Shown here: positions 34,972 through 44,528 of the stretch, piece after piece
Numbering within the stretch: the first letter of the stretch is position 1
How the letters are laid out: every line of letters begins with the position of its first letter
Source of the DNA: Flavobacterium lacisediminis
GTDB taxonomy: Bacteria; Bacteroidota; Bacteroidia; Flavobacteriales; Flavobacteriaceae
Assembly: GCF_025909975.1 (NCBI RefSeq)
Contig: NZ_JAPCIO010000002.1
Location: forward strand, 477,201 to 541,200
Direction: 5' to 3'
DNA length: 64,000 nucleotides
Position numbers and translations under genes: made by a program
Notes under the pieces: generated by a model
What the model was told of the DNA's origin: nothing
Databases searched by the model: none
Seen by the model: the letters and a program-made list of their open reading frames with translations, nothing else

Positions 34972-35427
34972 TCATTCTGTCAGTTTAATTAATGTCTCTA
35001 CACGTTCTTTTTCAATGTCAAAAGTTACAGTTTTGGTCTTATGAATTGGACTATCATATCCATAAATTGTCGTTTTGTCAAAGGAACGAATGTCAAGAAC
35101 GTCAAATGTTTTTCTGAATATTTTAAGTTCCATTTTTGCAGTATCTAAAACAGCGATTTGTTGAACCGTTCCTTTTAAAAATTTTCGTGTCCAAATAGGA
35201 ATTGCTACCAATTGTCCGTCTGTTTCCCAAGCTGGTGGTCCACCACACCAATCGTGTATTTTCAATTTCTTATTGTCAGCAGTTTCTAAGAAACATTGTC
35301 CACCGATGGGAGCACCCATTGCAATTTCGTGTAGGTCGTAATACACAACTTTGTGATGATTGTCTACCGAAACAAGTTTCTTGTCAGTATTGTGAAAGTC
35401 CCACGGATTTGGATAAGTCTCAATCAT
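34972..35427 (-). CDS. Hypothetical protein framed by inverted repeats
   Basis: A 151-residue protein starting METYPNPWDF-like (MIETYPNPWDFHNTDKK); the ATG at 35427 is chosen because upstream frame runs into repeat DNA. It has no signal peptide and reads as one beta-rich domain (VVYYDLHEIAMGAPIGGQCF, WCGGPPAWETDGQLVAIPIW). Family unknown to me. It is framed by GTTACCTGCT inverted repeats and hairpins, which suggests a transferred single-gene unit. Its base composition is less AT-rich than its neighbours. Confidence 0.7.
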   Translation of the reverse strand: MIETYPNPWDFHNTDKKLVSVDNHHKVVYYDLHEIAMGAPIGGQCFLETADNKKLKIHDWCGGPPAWETDGQLVAIPIWTRKFLKGTVQQIAVLDTAKMELKIFRKTFDVLDIRSFDKTTIYGYDSPIHKTKTVTFDIEKERVETLIKLTE

Positions 35428-35447
35428 TTTCGTTGTCGTCTTAATAT

Positions 35448-35517
35448 AGCAGGTAACTTGTATATATGCGCTACAAAGTAGCACCAATCTACCCAATTTT
35501 GGGTGTATATACGCTAC
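35448..35517. repeat. Right-flank repeats of the 34972 gene
   Basis: AGCAGGTAAC (35448-35457) is the inverted partner of 34955-34964. A 15-bp direct repeat follows (35460-35474 and 35503-35517, 13 of 15 equal, ending CGCTAC), with hairpins GCTAC/GTAGC and ACCCAA/TTGGGT between. Confidence 0.6.
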
Positions 35518-35563
35518 TGAGTTGTGTCTTTCAAATATAAAAAATTATTTACAAATTCCTCTA

Positions 35564-35593
35564 ACAAAAAAAATCCCCAATTGCTTGGGGATT
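35564..35593 (-). terminator. Terminator of the transketolase operon
   Basis: ATCCCCAA (35573-35580) pairs with TTGGGGAT (35585-35592) around TTGC, with a T-run on the minus strand. It lies 23 bp beyond the stop of the transketolase C-subunit gene. Confidence 0.9.
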
Positions 35594-35615
35594 TCTATAT
35601 AAATTTAAAAGAACA

Positions 35616-36569
35616 TTACTTTCTTTTGATAACTTTTTCTACAGCTTCAACAATCGCTTGATTGTTTAATTTGTATTTTTCCATTAATTGGTCTGGTGTT
35701 CCACTTTCTCCAAAGCTGTCGTTTACTGCTACAAATTCTTGAGGCACTAAATGGTTTTGTACTAACGTTCTAGAAACGCTTTCTCCTAAACCACCAATGA
35801 TATTATGCTCTTCCGCTGTAACCACACAACCTGTTTTCTTCACTGATTTTAAAATCGCTTCTTCATCTAATGGTTTAATCGTGTGAATGTTAATTACTTC
35901 TGCAGAAATTCCTTTTGCTTCTAAAGCTTCTGCTGCAATTAATGCTTCCCAAACTAAATGTCCAGTTGCAATAATCGTAACATCAGTTCCTTCGTTTAAC
36001 ATGATAGCTTTTCCAATTACGAAAGGTTCGTCAGCTGGCATAAAGTTAGGCACAACAGGACGACCAAAACGTAAATAAGCAGGACCATGATGATCAGCTA
36101 AAGCTAAAGTTGCTGCTTTGGTTTGGTTGTAATCGCAAGTGTTGATAACTGTCATTCCAGGTAACATTTTCATCAAACCGATGTCTTCTAAGATTTGGTG
36201 TGTTGCACCGTCTTCTCCAAGAGTTAATCCTGCGTGAGAAGCACAAATCTTCACATTCTTATCTGAATACGCTACCGATTGACGAATTTGGTCGTACACT
36301 CTTCCTGTAGAAAAGTTAGCGAAAGTTCCTGTAAATGGAATTTTTCCACCAATTGTTAATCCAGCTGCAATTCCAATCATGTTGGCTTCTGCAATTCCAA
36401 TTTGGAAAAAACGCTCTGGGTGATTTTTCTTGAAATCATCAAATTTTAATGATCCAATTAAATCCGCACAAAGTGCTACTACGTTTTCGTTTTTTTGACC
36501 TAATTCAGTCATTCCAGCTCCAAAACCTGAACGGGTATCTTTACTGCCTGTGTTGGTATATTTTTTCAT
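35616..36569 (-). CDS. Transketolase C-terminal subunit
   Basis: A 317-residue protein covering the pyrimidine-binding and C-terminal domains of transketolase. Catalytic glutamate region FFQIGIAEANMIGIAAGL, then FANFSTGRVYDQIRQSVAY and HAGLTLGEDGATHQ. It joins the N-subunit encoded just upstream (4 bp gap) to form the thiamine-diphosphate enzyme of the pentose phosphate pathway. Split transketolases are usual in Flavobacteria. Confidence 0.95.
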   Translation of the reverse strand: MKKYTNTGSKDTRSGFGAGMTELGQKNENVVALCADLIGSLKFDDFKKNHPERFFQIGIAEANMIGIAAGLTIGGKIPFTGTFANFSTGRVYDQIRQSVAYSDKNVKICASHAGLTLGEDGATHQILEDIGLMKMLPGMTVINTCDYNQTKAATLALADHHGPAYLRFGRPVVPNFMPADEPFVIGKAIMLNEGTDVTIIATGHLVWEALIAAEALEAKGISAEVINIHTIKPLDEEAILKSVKKTGCVVTAEEHNIIGGLGESVSRTLVQNHLVPQEFVAVNDSFGESGTPDQLMEKYKLNNQAIVEAVEKVIKRK

Positions 36570-36573
36570 AATT

Positions 36574-37419
36574 CTAGTAGTCTCCTAAAGTTTCAACATT
36601 TTGTTCTAACGCTTTTGCTAATTGCTCATCATTTGGCGCTTTTCCGTGCCAAGCGTGTGTGTGCATCATAAAATCAACACCGTTACCCATTTCGGTATGC
36701 AATAAAATACAAACCGGTTTTCCGTTACCTGATTTTGATTTTGCATCAGCTAAACCAGCTTTGATAGCGTCAATGTTGTTTCCTTCTTTGATTTCTAATA
36801 CAATCCAATCAAATGCTTCAAACTTCGCTTTTACGCTTCCCATCGCTAAAACTTCGTCTGTAGTTCCGTCAATTTGTTTTCCGTTTAAATCGATAGTTGC
36901 AATTAAGTTGTCTACTTTTTTTGCTGAAGCATACATAATTGCTTCCCAGTTTTGTCCTTCTTGTAATTCACCATCACCTAAAAGAGCAAAAACTAAATGG
37001 TTATCGTTGTTCAATTTTTTAGCTTGAGCAGCTCCAATTGCAACCGACATTCCTTGTCCTAACGAACCCGAAGCCATTCTAATTCCAGGTAAACCTTCAT
37101 GAGTTGTTGGGTGTCCTTGTAATCTTGAATTTAATTTTCTGAATGTTGCTAATTCTGCTACTGGAAAGTATCCGCTTCTAGCTAAAACACTATAAAAAAC
37201 TGGAGAAATATGTCCGTTTGATAAGAAGAATAAATCCTCACCAATTCCGTTCATATCAAAAACTTCGTTACGTTTCATAACGTCTTGGTAAAGGGTAACC
37301 AAAAACTCAGCACATCCCAAAGAACCTCCTGGGTGACCTGAATTTACGGCATGAACCATACGAAGAATATCTCTTCGAACTTGTGTTGTAAAATCTTGTA
37401 GTTGTTGCGTGTTAGACAT
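36574..37419 (-). CDS. Transketolase N-terminal subunit
   Basis: A 281-residue protein with the thiamine-diphosphate-binding domain: HPGGSLGCAEFLVTLY, then GLPGIRMASGSLGQGMSVA and LLGDGELQEGQNWEA, the GDG-N cofactor motif. The start is the ATG at 37419 (MSNTQQLQ); the longer frame upstream covers the promoter. First gene of the split transketolase operon. Confidence 0.95.
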   Translation of the reverse strand: MSNTQQLQDFTTQVRRDILRMVHAVNSGHPGGSLGCAEFLVTLYQDVMKRNEVFDMNGIGEDLFFLSNGHISPVFYSVLARSGYFPVAELATFRKLNSRLQGHPTTHEGLPGIRMASGSLGQGMSVAIGAAQAKKLNNDNHLVFALLGDGELQEGQNWEAIMYASAKKVDNLIATIDLNGKQIDGTTDEVLAMGSVKAKFEAFDWIVLEIKEGNNIDAIKAGLADAKSKSGNGKPVCILLHTEMGNGVDFMMHTHAWHGKAPNDEQLAKALEQNVETLGDY

Positions 37420-37449
37420 TATAAAAGATATATATGTGTTAATTGGATG

Positions 37450-37480
37450 CAAAAGTAATTTTATTTTTTTGGTGGTACAA
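37450..37480 (-). promoter_or_regulatory. Promoter of the transketolase operon
   Basis: Minus strand TTG (37480-37478), 20-base spacer, TACTTTTG (37457-37450). It lies 30 bases before the start codon. Confidence 0.8.
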
Positions 37481-37560
37481 ATCATTTTGTTAGAAGTTAT
37501 TAATAATCAGTGTTAATCATAAATAATTCTAAATTCCAATTTCTAAATTCTAAAATAAAT

Positions 37561-37568
37561 TATCTTTG
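37561..37568 (+). promoter_or_regulatory. tgt -7 box
   Basis: TATCTTTG fits TAnnTTTG, 19 bases before the tgt ATG. No good -33 TTG is seen; the upstream part is the TTCTAAA repeat. Confidence 0.6.
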
Positions 37569-37587
37569 CGGTTCGTAAAAGCACAAT

Positions 37588-38718
37588 ATGAAGTTTGATT
37601 TAATTACCAAAGACCCAAAAAGTAAAGCCAGAGCTGGAAAAATAACTACTGATCACGGTGTTATTGAAACCCCAATTTTTATGCCCGTAGGAACCGTGGC
37701 TTCTGTAAAAGGAGTGCACCAACGTGAGCTAAGAGACGATATTAATCCAGATATTATTTTAGGAAATACCTATCATTTATATTTAAGACCTCAAACCAAA
37801 ATTTTAGAAGCCGCTGGAGGTTTGCATAAATTTATGAATTGGGATAGAAATATCTTAACCGATTCTGGAGGCTATCAAGTATATTCGCTTTCTTCGAATA
37901 GAAAAATTAAAGAAGAAGGTGTAAAATTCAAATCGCATATTGATGGTTCATATCATTTCTTTTCGCCAGAAAATGTGATGGAAATTCAACGTACTATTGG
38001 TGCTGACATCATCATGGCTTTCGACGAATGTACGCCTTATCCTTGTGATTATCGTTATGCAAAACGTTCGATGCACATGACACATCGTTGGTTAGACAGA
38101 TGTATCAATCATTTAGAAAAATTACCATTTAAATACGGTTACGAACAAACGTTTTTCCCTATTGTTCAAGGAAGTACTTATAAAGATTTAAGAGAACAAT
38201 CGGCAGAATATATTGCAAATGCAGGAGCACAAGGAAACGCCATTGGTGGGCTTTCTGTAGGAGAACCTGCTGAAGAAATGTACGCAATGACCGAAATTGT
38301 TACAGCAATTCTTCCAGAAGACAAACCAAGATATTTAATGGGTGTAGGAACGCCAATCAATATTTTAGAGAATATTGCGTTAGGAATTGATATGTTTGAT
38401 TGTGTTATGCCAACACGTAACGCTAGAAACGGAATGTTATTCACAGCTCACGGAACAATCAATATGAAAAACAAAAAGTGGGAAGCCGATTTTTCGCCAA
38501 TTGACGAAATGGGACACACTTGGGTTGATACTGAATATTCAAAAGCATATCTTAGACACTTATTTGCTGCAGATGAATTCTTAGGAAAACAAATTGCTAC
38601 CATTCATAATTTAGGTTTTTATATGTGGTTAGTGCGCGAAGCAAGAAGACAAATTATTGCCGGAACATTTAGAGAATGGAAAGATAAAATGGTGATTCAA
38701 ATGAGTCAACGATTATAA
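37588..38718 (+). CDS. tgt: tRNA-guanine transglycosylase
   Basis: A 376-residue enzyme that swaps guanine 34 for preQ1 in tRNAs with GUN anticodons. Key parts: TPIFMPVGTVASVKG, LTDSGGYQVYS (active Asp), the general base in MAFDECTPYPCDYRYA, GGLSVGEPAEEM, DMFDCVMPTRNARNG. The C-terminal zinc site, usually CxCxxC, is not visible in usual form; after MPTRNARNG the protein shows no CxC motif, a feature common to the Bacteroidota type. First of a plus-strand run with an LptF/G-type permease and a transporter. Confidence 0.95.
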   Translation: MKFDLITKDPKSKARAGKITTDHGVIETPIFMPVGTVASVKGVHQRELRDDINPDIILGNTYHLYLRPQTKILEAAGGLHKFMNWDRNILTDSGGYQVYSLSSNRKIKEEGVKFKSHIDGSYHFFSPENVMEIQRTIGADIIMAFDECTPYPCDYRYAKRSMHMTHRWLDRCINHLEKLPFKYGYEQTFFPIVQGSTYKDLREQSAEYIANAGAQGNAIGGLSVGEPAEEMYAMTEIVTAILPEDKPRYLMGVGTPINILENIALGIDMFDCVMPTRNARNGMLFTAHGTINMKNKKWEADFSPIDEMGHTWVDTEYSKAYLRHLFAADEFLGKQIATIHNLGFYMWLVREARRQIIAGTFREWKDKMVIQMSQRL

Positions 38719-38803
38719 AGTCAGAAATCAGAAGTTAGAATTTAGAAAATGGATTTACAATCAATTCTTTCTGAATTCTAAATTCTAAATTCTAAATTGT
38801 AAA

Positions 38804-39892
38804 ATGAAAATAATAGATAAATACATTTTAAAACGCTATTTGGTCACTTTTTCGGTGATGTTGATTATGTTTATTCCGATTGGAATTACAATTGACGTTT
38901 CGGAAAAAGTAAACAAAATGATTGAAAAGAAAATTCCATTAACTGATATTTTGGTTTATTATGGTGACTTTACAATTTATTTTGCAAACCTATTATTTCC
39001 GATTTTTTTGTTTTTATCTATCATTTGGTTTACATCTAAATTGGCTAATAACACCGAAATTATTGCCATTTTAAGTTCTGGAATTTCCTTTGGTCGATTC
39101 TTACGGCCTTTTATGTTTGGAGCAGTTATAGTTTCCATATTTGCTTTATTAATGGGATTCTTTTTGGTTCCAAAAGCCAGTAAAGGATTTAATGATTTTA
39201 GATATGAAAATCTAAAAAATAACTCTAAAACCAGAGAAACAACTGATGTTTTCAGGCAAATTAAGAAAGAAGGCAAAATTGAAGAGAATATTTATGTAAG
39301 TAATTATAATTACTTATCACAAACAGGTTTTAATTTTACTTTTGAAAAATTTCAAGACAATGTATTGGTTGAAAAAGTAACTGCTAATAGAATTCGTTAC
39401 AATGATGTTACAAAGCGTTATATGTTATATAATTACAGTCAAAGAATTGTAGGAGAAACTAACGATCAGATAACATCAAGTGAAAAAATAACAAAAGAAT
39501 ATAATTTTGAACCTGATGATTTAACTCCGGTTGTTTATGTTGCCGAAACTATGACAATAGGGCAATTAAATGCTTTTATCAATAAAGAAAGAGAAAGAGG
39601 AAACGCCAATATCAATACGTATTTAGTTGTTTTTTATAAGAAATTTAGTTTGCCAATTTCGGCTTTCATTTTAACCATTATTGCCGTTGCGGTTTCTTCT
39701 ATGAAGCGTAGAGGTGGAATGGGAATTAATCTTGCCATCGGAATTGTTATTGCTTTTACCTTTATCTTTTTTGATAAAGTTTTCGGAACCTTAGCAGAGA
39801 AATCGAGTATTCCTCCGTTTTTAGCCGTATGGTTTCCAAATATTGTTTTCGGAATTTTAGCTGCTTATTTATTACGCAATGCAAAACGATAA
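38804..39892 (+). CDS. LptF/LptG-type permease (YjgP/YjgQ family)
   Basis: A 362-residue inner-membrane protein with three N-terminal and three C-terminal membrane segments around a periplasmic domain (about 125-275). Start MKIIDKYILKRYLVTF is typical. It is part of the LPS export ABC transporter. The ATP-binding partner LptB is not nearby, as is usual. It overlaps the next gene by 14 bp. Whether it is LptF or LptG cannot be told from sequence by eye. Confidence 0.9.
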   Translation: MKIIDKYILKRYLVTFSVMLIMFIPIGITIDVSEKVNKMIEKKIPLTDILVYYGDFTIYFANLLFPIFLFLSIIWFTSKLANNTEIIAILSSGISFGRFLRPFMFGAVIVSIFALLMGFFLVPKASKGFNDFRYENLKNNSKTRETTDVFRQIKKEGKIEENIYVSNYNYLSQTGFNFTFEKFQDNVLVEKVTANRIRYNDVTKRYMLYNYSQRIVGETNDQITSSEKITKEYNFEPDDLTPVVYVAETMTIGQLNAFINKERERGNANINTYLVVFYKKFSLPISAFILTIIAVAVSSMKRRGGMGINLAIGIVIAFTFIFFDKVFGTLAEKSSIPPFLAVWFPNIVFGILAAYLLRNAKR

Positions 39893-40766
39893 TCTAAAAA
39901 GTTATTTACATCTTCATGTAATTGTATTTATTTGGGGATTTACAGCCATTCTAGGGAAACTAATTTCATTAGAAGCTTTAGATTTGGTTTGGTATCGCAT
40001 GCTTTTTGCTTCGGTGATTATGACTTTTGTAGTACTTTTTAATAAAGAAAAAATTAAAGTGCCATTCAATGTTTTGATTGGATTTATTGTTTCCGGAATT
40101 ATTATTGCTGCACATTGGCTCACGTTTTATCAAGCTATTAAAGTTTCTAATGTTTCTATAACATTAGCTTGTTTGTCAACTGGTGCTTTTTTTGCTTCGA
40201 TATTAGAGCCTATTTTTTATAAGCGAAGAGTCATTTGGTACGAATTACTTTTTGGAATTATTGTAGTTGTAGGTTTAGGAATTATTTTCAATGTAGAGAC
40301 TAAATATAAGACTGGAATTTATCTTGCTGTAACATCGGCATTTTTATCAGCGCTTTTTTCGGTTATAAATGGAAAATATGCTAAAGAATATGACCCAAAT
40401 GTTATTTCTCTTTACGAATTATCAAGTGGTGTTTTCTTTTTAAGTATCTATTTGTTTTTTGCTGGAAGTTTTACACCTGCTTTCTTTTCACTTTCTGTAA
40501 ACGACTTGATTTGGTTATTCTTGTTGTCTTCTATTTGTACAGCCTATGCGTTCTCAGCTTCGGTAAAAGTGATGAAATTTTTAAGTCCGTTTACCGTTAT
40601 GTTAACCATTAACTTAGAGCCAATTTACGGAATCATTTTAGCCTTACTGATTTTCAAAGATGGAGAAGAAATGTCACCTTTGTTTTATGTAGGCGCTTTG
40701 ATAATTTTAGCCACTGTTATTGCTAACGGAATTGTAAAAAGTTATAAAAAAGTTACAACTAATTAA
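39879..40766 (+). CDS. EamA/DMT-family transporter
   Basis: A 295-residue inner-membrane protein with ten membrane segments and two EamA repeats, the first beginning [20 protein letters not shown]. Drug/metabolite transporter superfamily; substrate unknown. Start ATG lies inside the end of the permease gene, so they are translationally coupled. Confidence 0.9.
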   Translation: MQNDNLKSYLHLHVIVFIWGFTAILGKLISLEALDLVWYRMLFASVIMTFVVLFNKEKIKVPFNVLIGFIVSGIIIAAHWLTFYQAIKVSNVSITLACLSTGAFFASILEPIFYKRRVIWYELLFGIIVVVGLGIIFNVETKYKTGIYLAVTSAFLSALFSVINGKYAKEYDPNVISLYELSSGVFFLSIYLFFAGSFTPAFFSLSVNDLIWLFLLSSICTAYAFSASVKVMKFLSPFTVMLTINLEPIYGIILALLIFKDGEEMSPLFYVGALIILATVIANGIVKSYKKVTTN

Positions 40767-40797
40767 CGATAAGTTTACCAAAGTTAATTGAAAATTT

Positions 40798-40805
40798 TAT
40801 CTTTG
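40798..40805 (+). promoter_or_regulatory. accA -7 box
   Basis: TATCTTTG, a perfect TAnnTTTG, 32 bases before the accA ATG. No clear -33 TTG at the usual distance. Confidence 0.6.
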
Positions 40806-40837
40806 TCACAACAAACACAAACCCAAATAAACCGATT

Positions 40838-41791
40838 ATGGAATATTTAGATTTTGAATTACCAATTAAAGAGCTTGAAGACCAGTTAGATAAATGTGAA
40901 ATCATTGGTCAGGAATCAGATGTTGATGTATCTAATACTTGCAAGCAAATCGAGAAGAAATTAGAAGAAACTAAGAAAAAAATATACAAAAATCTTACGG
41001 CTTGGCAACGTGTACAATTATCACGTCATCCTAATCGTCCATACACATTAGAGCATATTACGAATATTACTAATGGAACTTTTTTAGAACTTTTTGGAGA
41101 CAGAAGTTTTAAAGATGATAAAGCGATGATAGGTGGATTAGGTCAAATCAACGGACAATCGTATATGATTATTGGACAGCAAAAAGGTATTAATACTAAA
41201 ATGCGCCAATACAGAAACTTCGGGATGGCAAATCCAGAAGGATATCGTAAAGCTTTACGTTTAATGAAAATGGCTGAGAAATTCAATCTTCCTGTTTTAA
41301 CATTAATCGACACTCCGGGAGCTTATCCAGGACTAGAAGCTGAAGAAAGAGGTCAAGGAGAAGCTATTGCAAGAAATATTTTCGAAATGGCTCGTTTAAA
41401 AACGCCTATTATTTCTATCATTATTGGAGAAGGAGCTTCAGGAGGAGCATTAGGAATTGGAGTAGGAGATAGAGTATACATGTTGGAAAACACTTGGTAT
41501 TCTGTAATTTCACCAGAATCTTGTTCTTCTATCTTATGGAGAAGTTGGGAATATAAAGAGCAAGCTGCGGAAGCATTAAAATTAACGTCGTTTGATATGA
41601 AAAAACAAAAGTTAATTGATGATATTATTCCAGAACCTCTTGGTGGCGCTCACTATGATAAAGAAACTACATTTAAATCGGTGGCTGAGTATGTAACTAA
41701 AGCTTTTAATGAGTTAAAAGATTTATCAACAAAAGATTTGGTGGCGCAACGAATGGATAAATACAGCAAAATGGGTGAATTCAAAGAATAA
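40838..41791 (+). CDS. accA: Acetyl-CoA carboxylase carboxyltransferase, alpha subunit
   Basis: A 317-residue cytoplasmic subunit that transfers carboxyl from biotin to acetyl-CoA with AccD, the first step of fatty acid synthesis. Motifs: [47 protein letters not shown], and [16 protein letters not shown]. Full length. It has its own promoter and terminator. Confidence 0.96.
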   Translation: MEYLDFELPIKELEDQLDKCEIIGQESDVDVSNTCKQIEKKLEETKKKIYKNLTAWQRVQLSRHPNRPYTLEHITNITNGTFLELFGDRSFKDDKAMIGGLGQINGQSYMIIGQQKGINTKMRQYRNFGMANPEGYRKALRLMKMAEKFNLPVLTLIDTPGAYPGLEAEERGQGEAIARNIFEMARLKTPIISIIIGEGASGGALGIGVGDRVYMLENTWYSVISPESCSSILWRSWEYKEQAAEALKLTSFDMKKQKLIDDIIPEPLGGAHYDKETTFKSVAEYVTKAFNELKDLSTKDLVAQRMDKYSKMGEFKE

Positions 41792-41814
41792 CCACTTATT
41801 TTCAATTATAAATT

Positions 41815-41847
41815 AAAATCCGGAGCCTCAAGTTTCGGATTTTTTTG
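41815..41847 (+). terminator. accA terminator
   Basis: AAATCCG (41816-41822) pairs with CGGATTT (41836-41842), followed by a T-run. Confidence 0.85.
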
Positions 41848-41921
41848 GCTTATCAACAATAAATTGGAGTTATTAACAGTTGTGTATTAAGAACTCAAAA
41901 CGTTTTTTTATAAATTTTGGT

Positions 41922-41929
41922 TAACTTCG
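41922..41929 (+). promoter_or_regulatory. Possible dnaB -7 box, very close to the start
   Basis: TAACTTCG resembles TAnnTTTG and ends 4 bases before the dnaB ATG. If used, the mRNA would be nearly leaderless or start at an internal ATG (41952). Confidence 0.35.
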
Positions 41930-41933
41930 CATT

Positions 41934-43481
41934 ATGGAAAATGTCAGAAATATGAACCCGATAAAAGTAGATAAAACTACGATTATCAATTTGGAAAAAG
42001 GAAAACTACCTCCTCAAGCGTTAGACCTTGAAGAAGCGGTACTTGGTGCCATGATGATTGATAAAAAAGGGGTAGATGAAGTTATTGATATTTTACAACC
42101 TGATGCCTTTTATAAAGAAGCTCATAAGCACATTTTTGAGGCTATTGTACAATTGTTCAATGAAACCCAGCCGGTTGACTTATTAACCGTTTCGGCTCAA
42201 TTAAAGAAAAACGGGAAATTAGAATTATCGGGTGGTGATTTTTACTTAATTCAGCTTACTCAAAAAATATCTTCATCGGCTCATATTGAGTTTCACTCAC
42301 GTATTATTCTTCAAAAATTCATTCAAAGAAGTTTGATAAAAATTTCAAGTGAAATTATTGAAGAATCTTATGATGATGCTACCGATGTTTTTGATTTATT
42401 AGATAAAGCAGAATCTAAATTATACGAAGTAACGCAAGGAAACATCAAACGTAGTTCTGAAACAGCTCAAAGTTTAGTTATTCAAGCAAAAAAGCGTATT
42501 GAAGAAATTGCAGGTAAAGAAGGATTGAGTGGAATTGCAACAGGATTCCATAATTTAGATAAATTAACTTCGGGTTGGCAACCATCTGATTTAATTATTA
42601 TTGCGGCTCGTCCAGGTATGGGTAAAACAGCTTTTGTATTGTCGATGGCTCGTAATATGGCAATTGATTTTGGTGCGCCTGTAGCTTTATTCTCTTTAGA
42701 GATGTCATCCGTACAGTTAATCACGCGTTTGATTTCATCTGAAACTGGATTGTCATCTGAAAAATTAAGAACCGGAAAATTAGAAAAACACGAGTGGGAG
42801 CAATTATCTATTAAAGTTAAAAACTTAGAGAAAGCACCATTATATATAGACGACACACCATCATTATCTATTTTTGATTTACGTGCAAAAGCAAGAAGAC
42901 TTTCATCTCAATACGGAATTAAAATGATTGTGATTGATTACCTTCAGTTGATGACAGCTGGTGGAAATGGAAAAGGTGGCGGAAATCGTGAGCAAGAAAT
43001 TTCGACTATTTCTCGAAATTTAAAAGCATTAGCAAAAGAGTTAAATGTGCCAGTTATTGCACTTTCGCAGTTATCGCGTGCGGTAGAAACTCGTGGTTCA
43101 AGTAAACGACCTTTACTTTCCGACTTAAGGGAATCAGGAGCAATTGAGCAAGATGCCGATATTGTATCGTTTATTTACCGACCAGAATATTATAAAATTG
43201 ACGAATGGGACGATGAAGAACGTTCGCCAACTCAAGGTCAAGCCGAATTTATAGTAGCAAAACACCGTAATGGAGGTTTAGACAATATTCGTTTAAAATT
43301 CGTAGGAAACTTAGGTAAATTTGAAAACTTGGATGATTTCAGTTCACCTTTCGATTCGTTACCTTCTAAAATGAATTTAGATGATAGCAATCCATTCATT
43401 ACGCCAAACTTACCAACACCTAACGAAGCTTTTGGAAGTACAATGAATTCATTTGATGACGATTCCGATGTTCCGTTTTAA
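41934..43481 (+). CDS. dnaB: Replicative DNA helicase
   Basis: A 515-residue hexameric helicase of the replication fork. N-domain about 20-160 (PPQALDLEEAVLGAMMID); RecA-like domain with Walker A ARPGMGKTAF (about 222-231), KMIVIDYLQLM Walker B, and the SDLRESGAIEQDADIV arginine-finger region. The C-terminus is the usual acidic tail. A second ATG six codons in is possible. The mobile element's DnaC-like ATPase may act on this helicase. Confidence 0.96.
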   Translation: MENVRNMNPIKVDKTTIINLEKGKLPPQALDLEEAVLGAMMIDKKGVDEVIDILQPDAFYKEAHKHIFEAIVQLFNETQPVDLLTVSAQLKKNGKLELSGGDFYLIQLTQKISSSAHIEFHSRIILQKFIQRSLIKISSEIIEESYDDATDVFDLLDKAESKLYEVTQGNIKRSSETAQSLVIQAKKRIEEIAGKEGLSGIATGFHNLDKLTSGWQPSDLIIIAARPGMGKTAFVLSMARNMAIDFGAPVALFSLEMSSVQLITRLISSETGLSSEKLRTGKLEKHEWEQLSIKVKNLEKAPLYIDDTPSLSIFDLRAKARRLSSQYGIKMIVIDYLQLMTAGGNGKGGGNREQEISTISRNLKALAKELNVPVIALSQLSRAVETRGSSKRPLLSDLRESGAIEQDADIVSFIYRPEYYKIDEWDDEERSPTQGQAEFIVAKHRNGGLDNIRLKFVGNLGKFENLDDFSSPFDSLPSKMNLDDSNPFITPNLPTPNEAFGSTMNSFDDDSDVPF

Positions 43482-43500
43482 ATAATTAATAATAAAGTTA

Positions 43501-43529
43501 AAAACAGGTAAATTGCCTGTTTTTTTTTA
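43501..43529 (+). terminator. dnaB terminator
   Basis: AAAACAGG pairs with CCTGTTTT (with TAA/TTG extending the stem), followed by a T-run. Confidence 0.85.
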
Positions 43530-43577
43530 TTAATTTTTTTACTACATTTATATTTCAATTATAAAAAAACTCTAAAT

Positions 43578-43889
43578 ATGTCAGATTTTAAAATTACTCT
43601 CGAAGATGCTATTAAATGGATTACCAATTGGAGAAATGAAACACCAAAAGAACCAGCAAAAGCACATCTAATTCAAAAACAAGCACTATTAGACGTTATG
43701 GAGCCAAGCGATGTTGTGGCGGTTAGAGCTTATATGGCAGTTGATGACGACGGCGTTCAAAAAGTAGTTTTAGTTGGGGTAGATGCAAATGACCAAGATT
43801 TAATTGATGATAGTCATATTTTGGTAGATCATTCTAAACCCTGTCCACCAAATTGTGGAGTTGAAAGTCAATTACTTAATTTAAAATAA
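43578..43889 (+). CDS. Conserved-looking small cytoplasmic protein
   Basis: A 103-residue protein without signal or membrane segment. It contains DAIKWITNWRNETP and VDHSKPCPPNCG; the C-terminal CPPNCG cluster could bind a metal. Family unknown to me. Its TAA is followed at once by the TTG of the next gene, so it begins an operon with a membrane protein, a histidine kinase and a response regulator. Confidence 0.75.
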   Translation: MSDFKITLEDAIKWITNWRNETPKEPAKAHLIQKQALLDVMEPSDVVAVRAYMAVDDDGVQKVVLVGVDANDQDLIDDSHILVDHSKPCPPNCGVESQLLNLK

Positions 43890-44528
43890 TTGGATTCTAC
43901 AGATTATTTATTTATTACTTCTGCAATTTTATGCATACTTTATATTATAGGTTTTTTCAAGTTTGGAAAAACCTATAAAATTTTTACGATTTATATTATA
44001 GGTGTTTTATTAATTGATTTTATAGCCTCTCATCTTTGGCAGTGGTTTAGAATTTATAATATTTTTACACATCATTTTTATGATTTGTTTCAGTTTGTAA
44101 TGTTAAGTTATTTTTACGCCACACTTTTACAGACTAAAAAACAGTTGTTTACTGTTTATATCTTATTAATCTTACTGCCAATTTTTCTATTGTCAAGATA
44201 TGTTATAAATCCTCAGCTGTTCTTTGAACTTAGTTTATTGGAAATATATTTAGCAACTATACCAATAATTATATATTCAACTATGCATTTGTATAATAAT
44301 TTGGGACAAAGAACAGAATTTTATTATGCCAACCTTGGGATTTTGTTATATTTATTTGGGAGTACTTTTATTTTTTTATTTTACGAACTCTACTCCATGT
44401 TAGAGGTTGATAATCCATTTAATAAGAATCTGTCTATGATTAATATTACTTTGCAATATGTAAAATTCGGATTTTTCTTTTACCAATGGAAACTAATTTA
44501 TTTTAATAAAGATGGCAGATACAATTAA
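43890..44528 (+). CDS. Six- to seven-segment membrane protein, partner of a histidine kinase
   Basis: A 212-residue membrane protein. The start is TTG at 43890, right after the previous stop; no ATG precedes the first membrane segment. It has six or seven hydrophobic segments (about 8-20, 28-48, 64-84, 89-108, 118-132, 145-167, 185-204) and overlaps the kinase gene by 17 bp. It probably supplies the sensing part to the kinase, which itself has one membrane segment. Family unnamed. Confidence 0.75.
   Translation: MDSTDYLFITSAILCILYIIGFFKFGKTYKIFTIYIIGVLLIDFIASHLWQWFRIYNIFTHHFYDLFQFVMLSYFYATLLQTKKQLFTVYILLILLPIFLLSRYVINPQLFFELSLLEIYLATIPIIIYSTMHLYNNLGQRTEFYYANLGILLYLFGSTFIFLFYELYSMLEVDNPFNKNLSMINITLQYVKFGFFFYQWKLIYFNKDGRYN

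Noticed and set aside
34829..35517. Integron attC cassette array
   Set aside because: The repeats lack the usual attC core sites and no integron integrase is present in the window; kept as cassette-like only.
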